Shown here piece by piece: positions 54,316 through 64,000 of a stretch of 64,000 nucleotides of DNA (position 1 is the stretch's first letter; each line of letters opens with the position of its first letter). A program made the position numbers and the translations under genes. The stretch comes from Pseudomonas sp. CCI4.2. Lineage in GTDB: Bacteria > Pseudomonadota > Gammaproteobacteria > Pseudomonadales > Pseudomonadaceae. The notes under the pieces are model-generated. The model was not told where the DNA came from. It saw only the letters and a program-made list of their open reading frames with translations, and ran no database searches. The stretch covers positions 3,520,501 through 3,584,500 of the forward strand of contig NZ_CP133781.1 of the NCBI RefSeq assembly GCF_034350045.1, written 5' to 3'.

Positions 54316-55311
54316 ATGACTGAACACACCCAAACCCTGTCCACGACACACTCCAGCGTCGACAGTCTTGGCGACAAACGCGCTGCTCGGGATCAACGTC
54401 ACGATCTGTGGTTTCGACGTTCGATGATGGGCGCTGCACTGCTGGTCCTGTTTTTGCTGATCAGCATTGCCGGGTCCACCTTGTGGGGCGGTAGTCTGGC
54501 GTTTAGAACGTTCGGCCTGGATTTCCTGACCAGCACCGAATGGGATGCGGTAAACGGTCACTTCGGTGCCGTGGTACCGATCTACGGCACGCTGGTTACC
54601 TCGTTTCTGGCGTTGCTGATCGCGGTGCCCGTTAGCTTCGGTATCGCTATTTTCCTGACGGAAGTTGCACCCCCTTGGCTGCGGATGCCGATTGCTTCGG
54701 CCGTCGAACTGCTGGCCGGGATTCCCTCGATTATTTACGGCATGTGGGGGCTGTTTGTGTTCGGCCCGTTCATGGCGCAGTACCTGTCGCCCTGGATCAA
54801 TGACTACCTCGGTGCATTGCCGTTGATTGGTTCGTTGTTCCAGGGACCGCCACTGGGGATTGGCATGCTGACCGCGGGCATCGTCCTGGCGATCATGATC
54901 ATGCCGTTCATTACCTCGGTAATGCATGAAGTGTTCCGCAGCGTACCCACCACGCTCAAAGAGTCCGCGTATGCCCTTGGCAGCACGACTTGGGAAGTGG
55001 TCTGGGACATCGTTCTGCCCTACACCCGATCAGCCGTCGTCGGCGGTGTTTTTTTGGGGTTGGGCCGGGCACTTGGTGAAACCATGGCGGTAACATTCGT
55101 GTTGGGCAACGCCCAACAGTTTTCGGCGTCATTGCTGATGCCCAGCAGCTCGATCGCCTCGGTGATCGCCAACGAGTTCAGCGAGGCATACACCGACCTG
55201 CACCGCTCGGCGTTGATTGCCCTGGGCTTCTTGCTGTTCGTTGTGACCTTCATCGTGCTGGCCTTGGCGCGACTGATGTTGATGCGCCTTTCGCGTAAGG
55301 AGGGGCTATGA
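54316..55311 (+). CDS. pstC: Phosphate ABC transporter permease PstC
   Basis: A 331-residue permease with six predicted membrane spans. The ABC-permease EAA loop is in VPTTLKESAYALGSTTWEVV, and LGRALGETMAVTFVLGN is a conserved PstC stretch. The length matches E. coli PstC rather than the longer Pseudomonas-type PstC. It overlaps pstA by four bases. Confidence 0.96.
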   Translation: MTEHTQTLSTTHSSVDSLGDKRAARDQRHDLWFRRSMMGAALLVLFLLISIAGSTLWGGSLAFRTFGLDFLTSTEWDAVNGHFGAVVPIYGTLVTSFLALLIAVPVSFGIAIFLTEVAPPWLRMPIASAVELLAGIPSIIYGMWGLFVFGPFMAQYLSPWINDYLGALPLIGSLFQGPPLGIGMLTAGIVLAIMIMPFITSVMHEVFRSVPTTLKESAYALGSTTWEVVWDIVLPYTRSAVVGGVFLGLGRALGETMAVTFVLGNAQQFSASLLMPSSSIASVIANEFSEAYTDLHRSALIALGFLLFVVTFIVLALARLMLMRLSRKEGL

Positions 55312-56204
55312 CAGATGCAACTGATTCTCATAAAGTCAGCAACGAGCGCCTTTACCGGCGTCGCAATATAAAGAACTGGCTGGCCATGAGCTTGAGCTGT
55401 GGCGCCACCTTGTTCGGATTGTTGTGGTTGGTCTGGATTCTGCTCACTACCGTTATCAACGGATTCCAGGCGCTGAACCTGCGGTTGTTCACTGAGATGA
55501 CCCCCCCGCCGGGTACTGAAGGCGGTTTGGCCAACGCGTTTTACGGCAGCGCGTTGATGTCTGGCATCGCGCTGGTGATCGGTACGCCGATTGGTTTGAT
55601 GGCTGGCATCTGGCTGGCGGAATTTGCGCGGTATACCCGACTGGGCACCACCATTCGTTTCATCAACGACATCTTGCTGTCGGCGCCGTCTATCGTGCTG
55701 GGCCTGTTCATCTACACCGGGGTCATCCTGCCGCTGAACCTGCTGACTAACCATCAAGTCAGCTTTTCGGCCCTTGCCGGCGCCTTGGCCCTGGCCCTGT
55801 TGGTGATCCCGGTGGTGGTGCGTACCACCGATGAAATGCTTCAGTTGCAACCCTCGACCATGCGCGAAGCCGCCTTGGCCCTGGGCGTACCGCAATGGAA
55901 GTTGACCCTGCAAATCGTTCTGCGTGCGGCCAAGGCCGGAGTTGTCACGGGTGTGCTGCTGGCCCTGGCGCGGATTACCGGCGAAACCGCGCCGTTATTG
56001 TTTACTGCATTTGGTAATCAGTTCTGGAGCAGCAACCTGCTCAAGCCGATTGCCAGCGTACCGGTGGTGATCTTCCAGTACGCCATGAGCCCCTTTGACG
56101 ACTGGCATTCCTTGGCTTGGGCGGGCGCGTTGATCCTGACGCTGTTCGTGCTGATCCTCAGCTTGCTGTCCCGTTTGATCCTTTTGCGCAATAGGTTGAC
56201 CTGA
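55308..56204 (+). CDS. pstA: Phosphate ABC transporter permease PstA
   Basis: A 298-residue second permease with about six spans: [41 protein letters not shown] and the EAA loop [20 protein letters not shown] followed by [14 protein letters not shown]. It starts within the last codons of pstC (ATGA-type coupling) and its stop shares a base with pstB. Confidence 0.96.
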   Translation: MTDATDSHKVSNERLYRRRNIKNWLAMSLSCGATLFGLLWLVWILLTTVINGFQALNLRLFTEMTPPPGTEGGLANAFYGSALMSGIALVIGTPIGLMAGIWLAEFARYTRLGTTIRFINDILLSAPSIVLGLFIYTGVILPLNLLTNHQVSFSALAGALALALLVIPVVVRTTDEMLQLQPSTMREAALALGVPQWKLTLQIVLRAAKAGVVTGVLLALARITGETAPLLFTAFGNQFWSSNLLKPIASVPVVIFQYAMSPFDDWHSLAWAGALILTLFVLILSLLSRLILLRNRLT

Positions 56205-56983
56205 TGAATAACCTCGCCCTAGCCAATGAAAGAACCAAAATTCGCGTGCGCGACCTGGAGTTCTTCTACAACGACCAACGCTCGCTGAAGTCCATCAATA
56301 TGGACATTCCTGAAAAGCGCATCACTGCAATCATCGGGCCTTCGGGCTGTGGGAAGTCAACGCTGCTGCGGGTGTTCAACCGTATTTACGCGATGTACCC
56401 CAAGCAGGAAGCCAAGGGTGAAGTGTTGCTCAATGGCGAAAATATTTTGGCGCCGGGCTATTCGATGAACCGGCTGCGCAGCCACGTCGGCATGGTCTTC
56501 CAGAAGCCGGTGCCGTTCCCGATGTCGATTTTCGACAACATTGCTTACGCCGTACGGCACCATGAAAAACTCTCGCGTCGGGAGATGGAAGACCGCGTAG
56601 AGCAAGCGCTGCATGGCGCCGCGTTGTGGGATGAGGTCAAAGACAAACTCAAGCACAGCGCGCAAAGCCTGTCCGGTGGCCAACAACAACGCCTGTGTAT
56701 TGCCCGGACCATCGCCTTACGCCCACAAGTGTTGCTGCTCGACGAACCAACCTCGGCCCTCGACCCGATTTCCACCGGCCGCATCGAGCAATTGATCACC
56801 GACCTCAAAGAGCAGTTCACGGTGATCATCGTCACCCACAACATGCAACAAGCGGCACGGGTCTCGGATTACACCGCGTTCATGTTCATGGGTGAACTGA
56901 TCGAACATGGCGACACCGATACCATTTTTACCAAACCGAGTAAAACCCAGACCGAAGACTACATCACAGGGCGATTCGGCTAA
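56204..56983 (+). CDS. pstB: Phosphate ABC transporter ATPase PstB
   Basis: A 259-residue ATPase: Walker [10 protein letters not shown] (about 45-53), the PstB-specific [21 protein letters not shown] signature [14 protein letters not shown] (about 154-167), Walker [14 protein letters not shown] and switch His in IIVTHNM. It energises PstCA. It ends the operon: no phoU follows, and its last 20 bases overlap the 3' end of a convergent LysR gene. Confidence 0.97.
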   Translation: MNNLALANERTKIRVRDLEFFYNDQRSLKSINMDIPEKRITAIIGPSGCGKSTLLRVFNRIYAMYPKQEAKGEVLLNGENILAPGYSMNRLRSHVGMVFQKPVPFPMSIFDNIAYAVRHHEKLSRREMEDRVEQALHGAALWDEVKDKLKHSAQSLSGGQQQRLCIARTIALRPQVLLLDEPTSALDPISTGRIEQLITDLKEQFTVIIVTHNMQQAARVSDYTAFMFMGELIEHGDTDTIFTKPSKTQTEDYITGRFG

Positions 56984-57935
56984 GCGCGGTATTCACCTTC
57001 GTCTCGACAACGGGGGTGGGGTCCTGCGGCCGGTCGCTCATGAATGCTTCGAGCCTGCCGCGCAGCCAGCGCTCAGCAGGGTCGGTGTCACTGAGGCTGA
57101 GCCAAACCATCGACAGCTCCATGGTGGGTGTGACGAAGGGTAGGGGTTCGGCGGTCAGTGTTCTAGATGCTGCGGCCATGGCAATCGCCGTGTAATCGGG
57201 CAAGCTCGCCAGCAGGTCGGTGCCGGCCATCAGCGCCGGCAACGTGCTGTATTGTGGAATCGACAGCACCACATGGCGTTTACGACCGATTGCCCGCAGC
57301 CACTCGTCCGAGAAGCTACTGACGTTGGCTGTGTGCGAGACCACCACGTGGGGGCGTGAGCAGTACTCGTCAAGGGTCAGCGGTGTCGAGGAGGCATCGG
57401 CTCGCAGCACGTTCGGGTACATGTTTCTGAGGGTTTTACGCTTGGCGTTGGCCGGCAAGTCTTCAGTGCGGCTAATGCCCACGGTGATTTCACCGGACAT
57501 CAGCAGTTCCGACATATTCCAATGATCAACGTGCTTGACCACGATCACGATCATCGGTGCTTCTATGCGGATCGCGCGTAATAACGCAGGCAACAGGCCG
57601 TATTCAACGTCGTCGGACAACCCGATGCGGAACGTCATGTTGCTGTCGGCGGGGATAAAGTCACGCGTCAGGCTCAGCGCCGTGGACATCGCGTCCAGCG
57701 CAGGCGACAGGTGCTGGATGATTTCCAAGGCCCTGGCGGTCGGCTCCATTCGGTGACCGACTCGAACAAACAATGGGTCATTGAGAAGCGTGCGCAGGCG
57801 GTTTAATGCAGCGCTGATAGTGGGCTGGCCGAGGAACAGCTTTTCGGCGGCACGGGTTACGTTGCGCTCTTGCATGAGTGTTTCGAAAACCACCATCAAA
57901 TTGATGTCAGCTTTGCGCAATTCGTTGCGATTCAT
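56964..57935 (-). CDS. LysR-family transcriptional regulator
   Basis: A 323-residue LysR protein: [41 protein letters not shown] (about 15-52), [15 protein letters not shown], then a substrate-binding domain with a long tail. It resembles the NodD/LeuO-like subgroup. ATG 57935 ([14 protein letters not shown]) is preferred; the frame extends nine codons upstream. Its stop lies 20 bases inside the convergent pstB, so the two transcripts overlap tail to tail. Confidence 0.92.
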   Translation of the reverse strand: MNRNELRKADINLMVVFETLMQERNVTRAAEKLFLGQPTISAALNRLRTLLNDPLFVRVGHRMEPTARALEIIQHLSPALDAMSTALSLTRDFIPADSNMTFRIGLSDDVEYGLLPALLRAIRIEAPMIVIVVKHVDHWNMSELLMSGEITVGISRTEDLPANAKRKTLRNMYPNVLRADASSTPLTLDEYCSRPHVVVSHTANVSSFSDEWLRAIGRKRHVVLSIPQYSTLPALMAGTDLLASLPDYTAIAMAAASRTLTAEPLPFVTPTMELSMVWLSLSDTDPAERWLRGRLEAFMSDRPQDPTPVVETKVNTALSRIAL

Positions 57936-58136
57936 CTGTTGCCGTCCCCTGTACATCCACATATGGCCGAACGGCCAAAAACACGCGCGCGCGAAAACAG
58001 CCGACAGTTTAGGAAGCTGGTTGTCCTACCGTCTACCTCGGCTTTAGTCCGGTATCCCTCAAGTAATAGCAGGAAATGAACTTAGGGGTATCTGCACCAG
58101 TCAGTTTTTACAGGCTAACCGAGAGGCTGAATTCCC

Positions 58137-58937
58137 ATGTATATCTCACTGAAACAGCAAGTCGCTTTGGTCACGGGTGCCAGTTCCGGGCTCGGGGCAG
58201 GAGCAGCGCGGGCCCTTGCGGCTGCGGGTGCGGCGGTGGTGATCAACTACAATTCGCATCCCGAACCGGCCGAGCAATTGGCCAATGAAATTCGCGCCGC
58301 CGGAGGCCAGGCCATCGCCATCGGTGCGGATGTGTCGAAGGAAGACCAGGTCGAGCACCTGTTTGCCGAGGCGATCAAAGCCTTTGGTTATATCGATATT
58401 TTGGTGGCCAATTCCGGTTTGCAGAAGGATTCACCTATTGCCGAAATGAGCCTGGCGGACTGGAACACGGTGATAGAGGTCAACCTGACGGGTCAGTTTC
58501 TCTGCGCACGGGCGGCTTTACGCCAATTTGCCAAACAAGGAGACCGGACTGGCGTCTCCCGCGCGGCGGGTAAAATTATTCACATGAGTTCGGTGCACCA
58601 GCTTATCCCTTGGGCCGGGCATGCCAATTACGCCGCCTCTAAAGGCGGAGTGGATATGCTGATGCGCACCATTGCGCAAGAGGTCGGGCAGCAGCGAATT
58701 CGGGTCAACAGCATTGCGCCGGGCGCCATACGTACCGCGATCAATGAGGCCGCGACCCACGGCGCGGCGGCGGAAAAACTGCTTAAGCTGATCCCTTATG
58801 GCCGAATCGGTGACGCCGAGGATGTGGCCAATGCGGTGGTGTGGCTGGCTTCGGACGCCTCTGATTATGTCCACGGCACCACGCTGTTCATCGACGGTGG
58901 CATGAGCTTGTACCCGGAGTTTCGCGACAATGGTTGA
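58137..58937 (+). CDS. SDR oxidoreductase (glucose 1-dehydrogenase-like)
   Basis: A 266-residue classical SDR: TGASSGLGAGAARALAAAG (about 14-32), LVANSGLQ, catalytic Ser in IIHMSSVHQ and Tyr/Lys in YAASKGGVDML, and RIGDAEDVANAVVWLASDAS. It resembles bacterial glucose 1-dehydrogenases. Its 3' end overlaps the GH15 gene start by eight bases, so the two are co-translated and the true substrate may be a sugar released by that enzyme. Confidence 0.9.
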   Translation: MYISLKQQVALVTGASSGLGAGAARALAAAGAAVVINYNSHPEPAEQLANEIRAAGGQAIAIGADVSKEDQVEHLFAEAIKAFGYIDILVANSGLQKDSPIAEMSLADWNTVIEVNLTGQFLCARAALRQFAKQGDRTGVSRAAGKIIHMSSVHQLIPWAGHANYAASKGGVDMLMRTIAQEVGQQRIRVNSIAPGAIRTAINEAATHGAAAEKLLKLIPYGRIGDAEDVANAVVWLASDASDYVHGTTLFIDGGMSLYPEFRDNG

Positions 58938-60753
58938 TCGACACGAAGCGCAAAACCCTATCGAGAACCACGGCATCATCGGCGACATGCGCGGCGCTGC
59001 TCTGGTGGCCGACACCGGCAGCATCGACTTTTGCTGCTGGCCGGACTTCGACAGCCCGTCGATTTTTACCGCGCTGCTCGACACACCGCAGGCAGGTATC
59101 TTTCAACTGGCACCGGACCTCCCTGATGCCCGTCGCCAGCAAATCTACCTGCCCAACACCAATATCCTGCAAACCCGCTGGATTGCTGAAGAGGCGGTGA
59201 TCGAAGTCACGGACCTGATGCCCATCACCCACAGCGAAGATGATTTGCCGAGAATCGTCCGTCGGGTCAATGTTCGCTATGGCCGCGCCATGATTCATAT
59301 GCGCTGCGCTGTACGTCTGGACTACAGCCGCGCGAACACCCAAGCGCAGATGGACGGCGAAGACGTGTGCTTTTCCGCGCCCGGCCAACCGGGCATGCGG
59401 TTGTCCGGCACCCAGCCGCTGCAGCTTGACGGTCAGGCCGCCACGGCCGAGTTTGAGCTGAAGCAGGGGGAATTCGTCGAATTCATTTTGGGCGCAGTCG
59501 ACGATTCGCAAGTCGACGCTGGTAAATGCCAACGCTACATGGATGAAACCCTGAGCTTTTGGCGTACCTGGAGCGCCAAGTCCAACTACCGTGGCCGCTG
59601 GCGCGAGACGGTCCATCGCTCGGCGTTGGCCTTGAAGCTATTAACGTCACGCAAGCACGGCGCAATCATCGCCGCCGCCACCTTCGGCTTGCCGGAGGCC
59701 ACAGCGGGTACCCGCAATTGGGATTATCGATACACCTGGATCCGCGACGCCTCGTTTACCGTCTACGCGTTCATGCGTTTGGGCCATATCGACGAAGCCA
59801 ACGCGTTCATGCGCTGGGTGCGGGGCCGCATGGGCGATTGCTGTGATGACTCGCAAAACCTCGGGATTCTTTACGCGTTGGACGGTCGCGAAGAGCTGCC
59901 CGAAGAAGAACTCTCGCACCTGTCCGGTTTCGGCGGTGCCAGCCCGGTACGCATTGGCAACGAGGCGTATCAGCAGACCCAGTTGGACATTTACGGCGAA
60001 CTGATGGACGCGGTGTATTTGGCCAACAAGTACGGCGAGGCGATTTCCTACGACGGCTGGAAACACGCGACGCGCTTGGTGGACCAAGTGTGTGAGAAAT
60101 GGCGAGACAAGGATGTCGGGATCTGGGAAATGCGCGGTCAGGATCAGCACTTTTTGCATTCGCGGCTGATGTGCTGGGTGGCTTTGGACCGCGCCTTGCG
60201 CCTGGCTTTCAAGCGTTCGCTGCCTGCACCGTTTGATCGTTGGGACAAAGAGCGCCAAGCGATTCACGACGATATCTGGAGCCACTTTTGGGACAAGGAC
60301 CTCGGGCATTTTGTGCAGCACATCGGCAGCCGTAATTTAGATGCCTCCATGTTGTTAATGCCGTTGGTGCGCTTTGTCGGGGCCAGCGACCCCCGTTGGC
60401 TGTCGACCCTGGAGGCCATTGAACGTCACTTGGTTCGCGATGGCATGGTCTACCGTTACCGCAACGACGATGCCAACGGTGATGGGTTGGAAGGGGATGA
60501 AGGCGCCTTCACCGCGTGTTCGTTCTGGTACGTCGAATGCCTGTCCCGCGCTGGCCGAGTGGACCAAGCCCATCTGGAGTTTGAACAGTTGCTGCGCTAC
60601 GCGAATCCGTTGGGACTATACGCCGAAGAGTTCGACACCCACGGTCGCCATCTGGGCAATACCCCCCAAGCGTTGAGCCACTTGGCGTTGATCAGCGCAG
60701 CCAGCTTCCTTGACCGAAAACTGGACCATGACGACACGCAGTGGCAGCCCTGA
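58930..60753 (+). CDS. Glycoside hydrolase family 15 (glucoamylase/trehalase-like)
   Basis: A 607-residue GH15 enzyme. The N-terminal beta domain begins with IENHGIIGDMRGAALVADTG and SIDFCCWPDFDSPSIFTALL, typical of bacterial GH15 proteins. An alpha6/alpha6 catalytic barrel follows with GTRNWDYRYTWIRDASFTVY, KDVGIWEMRGQDQHFLHSRL (candidate acidic catalysts), LEGDEGAFTACSFWYVE and YAEEFD near the end. No signal peptide, so it is cytoplasmic. Probable substrate: alpha-glucan or trehalose. It overlaps the SDR gene. Confidence 0.92.
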   Translation: MVDRHEAQNPIENHGIIGDMRGAALVADTGSIDFCCWPDFDSPSIFTALLDTPQAGIFQLAPDLPDARRQQIYLPNTNILQTRWIAEEAVIEVTDLMPITHSEDDLPRIVRRVNVRYGRAMIHMRCAVRLDYSRANTQAQMDGEDVCFSAPGQPGMRLSGTQPLQLDGQAATAEFELKQGEFVEFILGAVDDSQVDAGKCQRYMDETLSFWRTWSAKSNYRGRWRETVHRSALALKLLTSRKHGAIIAAATFGLPEATAGTRNWDYRYTWIRDASFTVYAFMRLGHIDEANAFMRWVRGRMGDCCDDSQNLGILYALDGREELPEEELSHLSGFGGASPVRIGNEAYQQTQLDIYGELMDAVYLANKYGEAISYDGWKHATRLVDQVCEKWRDKDVGIWEMRGQDQHFLHSRLMCWVALDRALRLAFKRSLPAPFDRWDKERQAIHDDIWSHFWDKDLGHFVQHIGSRNLDASMLLMPLVRFVGASDPRWLSTLEAIERHLVRDGMVYRYRNDDANGDGLEGDEGAFTACSFWYVECLSRAGRVDQAHLEFEQLLRYANPLGLYAEEFDTHGRHLGNTPQALSHLALISAASFLDRKLDHDDTQWQP

Positions 60754-60787
60754 GCGGTCCTATTAACAACATAAAAAGGAGTGTGTC

Positions 60788-61006
60788 ATGAGCCATGTTT
60801 TCAAAGTGGGTGATCACGTTCGCTGGAATTCAGAGGCCGGACATATCATCGGCAAAGTCACCAAAGTGCATGTGCAAGAAGTTGAATTCATGGGCAAAAC
60901 CCGGCATGCCACTGAAGAACAACCGCAATACGAAGTGAAAAGTGACAAGACCGGGCACCTGGCGATGCACAAAGAAGAAGCGTTAGAGCGGGTGGCGAAT
61001 AGTTGA
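60788..61006 (+). CDS. DUF2945 (hypervirulence-associated Tudor-like) protein
   Basis: A 72-residue single small beta-barrel: FKVGDHVRWNSEAGHIIGKV, TKVHVQEVEFMGKTRHATEE, YEVKSDKTGHLAMHKEEALE. It matches the DUF2945/HVA1-type family. A strong AAGGAG site precedes the ATG, 34 bases after the GH15 stop, so it is likely the last gene of that operon. Function unknown. Confidence 0.88.
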   Translation: MSHVFKVGDHVRWNSEAGHIIGKVTKVHVQEVEFMGKTRHATEEQPQYEVKSDKTGHLAMHKEEALERVANS

Positions 61007-61052
61007 TTGGGACGGTGGGGCTCGTGTGTGTATCCGGGCGGGCAGCCATCTG

Positions 61053-61150
61053 TGGAGCCCGTGTTGGCGAAGGTCCTTCGGACCCTATCGCAGCCTTCGA
61101 CACCTACAGAAGTCTGTGCACCACCTGAATCGGTGGGACCGAATCCATTC
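61053..61150 (+). repeat. Composite intergenic repeat, copy 5 (A-B-C)
   Basis: GTGTTGGCGAAGGTCCTTCG, CGCAGCCTTCG, TCTGTGCACCACC, then GGTGGGACCGAATCCATTC. Truncated before module D. Confidence 0.65.
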
Positions 61151-61172
61151 ATGCCCTGAGGTGGTCCTTCAG

Positions 61173-61634
61173 CGCGTTGTAGCAGCAAACACCAAGGTTC
61201 TGTAGGAGGTGCCGAAGGCTGCGAGGCCGATACGGCTCTGCGGTTGCATTGACACGGTTAATAGCAAGCAGCCACAAATCCTGTGGGAGTAGGCTTGCCT
61301 GCGAAGAGGCCGATAATCGCGCCGCTGATATCGACTTGAAACCTGGGTCGCTTGCAATGACGCTTTCGTTGGCAAGCCGACTCCCACAGAAACATAGGCC
61401 TCAACGCGTTGAAGCAGCAAACGCCAAGGTTCTGTAGGCGTGCCGAAGCTGCGAGGCCGATACGGCTCTGCGGTTGCATTGACACGGTTAATAGCAAGCA
61501 GCCACAAATCCTGTGGGAGTAGGCTTGCCTGCGAAGAGGCCCGCCATCGCGCCGCTGATGTGGACCTGAACCTGGGTCGCTTGCAATGACGCTTTCGTTG
61601 GCAAGCCAATTCCCACAGCGACTTTTGACAAACA
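61173..61634 (+). repeat. Two-unit ~230-bp direct repeat
   Basis: Both units contain, in order, CGCGTTG(T/A)AGCAGCAAAC, CCAAGGTTCTGTAGG, GAGGCCGATACGGCTCTGCG, GTTGCATTGACACGGTTAAT, AGCAAGCAGCCACAAATCCT, GTGGGAGTAGGCTTGCCTGC, then GACGCTTTCGTTGGCAAGCC. The period is 232 bases at the start and 230 after two single-base deletions. The units are nearly identical, so the duplication is recent. Confidence 0.85.
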
Positions 61635-61657
61635 CGGAGTAGTCGGCACTGAAATCT

Positions 61658-61767
61658 GATCGCAGCCTTCGCAGCGCCTACGGAAATGTGTGCATCGCCA
61701 GTCTGTGGGACCGAATGTATTCGGGAAGGCGTCCGTCCTGGCACTCTGCAACCTCAAGCCACGTCTC
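61658..61767 (+). repeat. Composite intergenic repeat, copy 6 (A-B-C)
   Basis: GATCGCAGCCTTCGCAGCGC, TGTGTGCATCGCC, TGTGGGACCGAATGTATTCG, CTGGCACTCTGCAACCTC. Diverged but in the same module order. Confidence 0.65.
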
Positions 61768-61844
61768 CCACAGCTTTGTTGCAATTTGTACGAGTCATTT
61801 TGATAATGCGATGCGGTCCTGATGACCGCATTCATGGAGTCACA

Positions 61845-63395
<1,551 letters not shown>

Positions 63396-63566
63396 GGGGT
63401 AGGTGCTGGCAAACTGGCATGTTTTATTCATCCATTTGATTGCACTCTGTAACCAACTGTATCCGCTTGCGTTGTTGTTATACCGCTCGGAACTAAGCAC
63501 GGAATTTTTCTTAATAGCGGCGTGTCATCTGATTCTCTAGGATTGAGTTGATGAGGCCGCCAGTAG

Positions 63567-63791
63567 ATGAACCATTCCAAACATTACAGAATCGATTACT
63601 TGCTTAATGGCAGTTTCAAATCGTTCTATATCAGCGCTGAATTCATGGACAACACCGAAGCATGGCACCACGCAAGTGTCGATGCGGGCATTGGCCGGAT
63701 TCCTAAGTACCGGCTGGAAAGAGTGCCTCGGGTGTCGCGCCCGTACGCCGAACATTTCGGCATTACGGACGTTGAGTGGGCACAGGGCTGA
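63567..63791 (+). CDS. Small conserved Pseudomonas protein (DUF6555-like)
   Basis: A 74-residue protein: KHYRIDYLLNGSFKSFYISA, DNTEAWHHASVDAGIGRIP, and a C-terminal ADVEW-like ITDVEWAQG. No signal or membrane segment. I recall similar proteins in Pseudomonas filed as DUF6555; this was not checked. It is 171 bases after norR and convergent with the MFS gene (gap 3 bases). Confidence 0.7.
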   Translation: MNHSKHYRIDYLLNGSFKSFYISAEFMDNTEAWHHASVDAGIGRIPKYRLERVPRVSRPYAEHFGITDVEWAQG

Positions 63792-63794
63792 CGG

Positions 63795-64000
63795 CTAGTG
63801 GGCAATGTTCTCCAGTGCCAGGTTGCGCGTGCGTGGCCCGAAACGACCGATGGTGATCATTACGATCAACATGCTGCTAACGATAAATGCCAACACGCCG
63901 GGTGTGCCGAAGTGATCGAGAAAGACCCCTATCAATAGACTGCTGAAGACGGTCGATAAACGGCTGAACGAATAACAGAACCCCACCGCCCGCGCGCGAA
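63795..64000 (-). CDS. MFS transporter, C-terminal end (cut by window)
   Basis: Only the last ~68 residues are visible: RARAVGFCYSFSRLSTVFSS, LLIGVFLDHFGTPGVLAFIV and the tail RFGPRTRNLALENIAH. The RARxxGFCYS-RLS loop and the FGPRTRxxALE end are typical of sugar/aromatic-acid MFS symporters, with two hydrophobic spans visible. The substrate cannot be told. The rest lies beyond the right edge. Confidence 0.85.
   Translation of the reverse strand, partial: RARAVGFCYSFSRLSTVFSSLLIGVFLDHFGTPGVLAFIVSSMLIVMITIGRFGPRTRNLALENIAH

Larger units (their letters stand above)
61007..61844. other. Repeat-filled gap before norR
   Basis: More than 800 bases without a convincing gene. Contents: composite repeat copy 5 (61053-61150), two copies of a ~230-base direct repeat (61173-61404 and 61405-61634) and composite repeat copy 6 (61658-61767). 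Confidence 0.75.

Noticed and set aside
53159..54439. 426-residue minus-strand frame
   Set aside because: Antisense shadow of pstS; composition follows the codon positions of pstS.
54274..54927. 217-residue minus-strand ORF
   Set aside because: Gln/Arg/His-rich shadow of pstC, typical of antisense frames in GC-rich genes.

Overview
The window is GC-rich, gene-dense chromosomal DNA from a Pseudomonas, most likely of the fluorescens complex. Support comes from the glcDEFGB glycolate cluster with divergent glcC, the tyrosine/homogentisate genes (hppD, hmgA, fahA, maiA) with an IclR regulator, an E. coli-type pstSCAB, an RpoN-family NorR, a bacterial FAN1, an isonitrile hydratase, and many Pseudomonas-style intergenic palindromes (REP/BIME; core GTAGGAGCCAACGTGTTGGC and relatives). 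Species-level placement is inference.

Layout. 0-5.6 kb: beta-oxidation genes (thiolase cut by the left edge, FadB-like fusion enzyme), a glutamine amidotransferase, CorA and a lone crotonase. 5.6-10.7 kb: small proteins (including a 31-residue membrane peptide), a VanY-type peptidase, a LysR/aldo-keto reductase pair, a GNAT and an FMN reductase. 10.7-17.8 kb: an accessory zone. An AT-rich core (about 11.7-15.7 kb) carries two co-directional genes encoding a nucleoside-deoxyribosyltransferase-like/TPR protein and a ThsB-like (MTH538) TIR protein, then a convergent third TIR gene and a PH-domain membrane protein. Its flanks hold repeats and decayed genes (VOC remnant, GNAT with an in-frame stop, an AraC/SDR pair each with a large internal deletion). 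17.9-25.5 kb: glc cluster. 25.5-31.1 kb: homogentisate pathway, with the same 17-bp palindrome before maiA and before hmgA. 31.1-31.5 kb: five 70-bp tandem REP units. 31.5-39.2 kb: D-aminoacylase, GlxA-type regulator, isonitrile hydratase, an SDR/LysR pair, a TetR/MBL pair and a truncated GST. 39.2-52.3 kb: Rieske/FAD oxidoreductase, chemoreceptor with a sigma-28 promoter, AGE-family isomerase, ExoIII, AbrB-type membrane protein, LysR, nucleoside deoxyribosyltransferase, FAN1, MocR regulator and a VOC protein. 52.7-57.9 kb: Gly-rich secreted protein and pstSCAB without phoU, whose end overlaps a convergent LysR. 58.1-61.0 kb: SDR, GH15 glucoamylase-like enzyme and a DUF2945 protein. 61.0-64.0 kb: repeat-rich gap, norR, a small conserved protein and an MFS transporter cut by the right edge.

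Working together: GlcD/E/F oxidise glycolate to glyoxylate, which GlcB condenses to malate under GlcC control. HppD, HmgA, MaiA and FahA take 4-hydroxyphenylpyruvate to fumarate and acetoacetate, probably under the IclR regulator. PstSCAB imports phosphate under a candidate Pho box. The TIR cluster is the best candidate for an undescribed biological system: probably an NAD-linked anti-phage or stress module that lacks the usual Thoeris ThsA partner. All calls come from reading the sequence; no database search was run.
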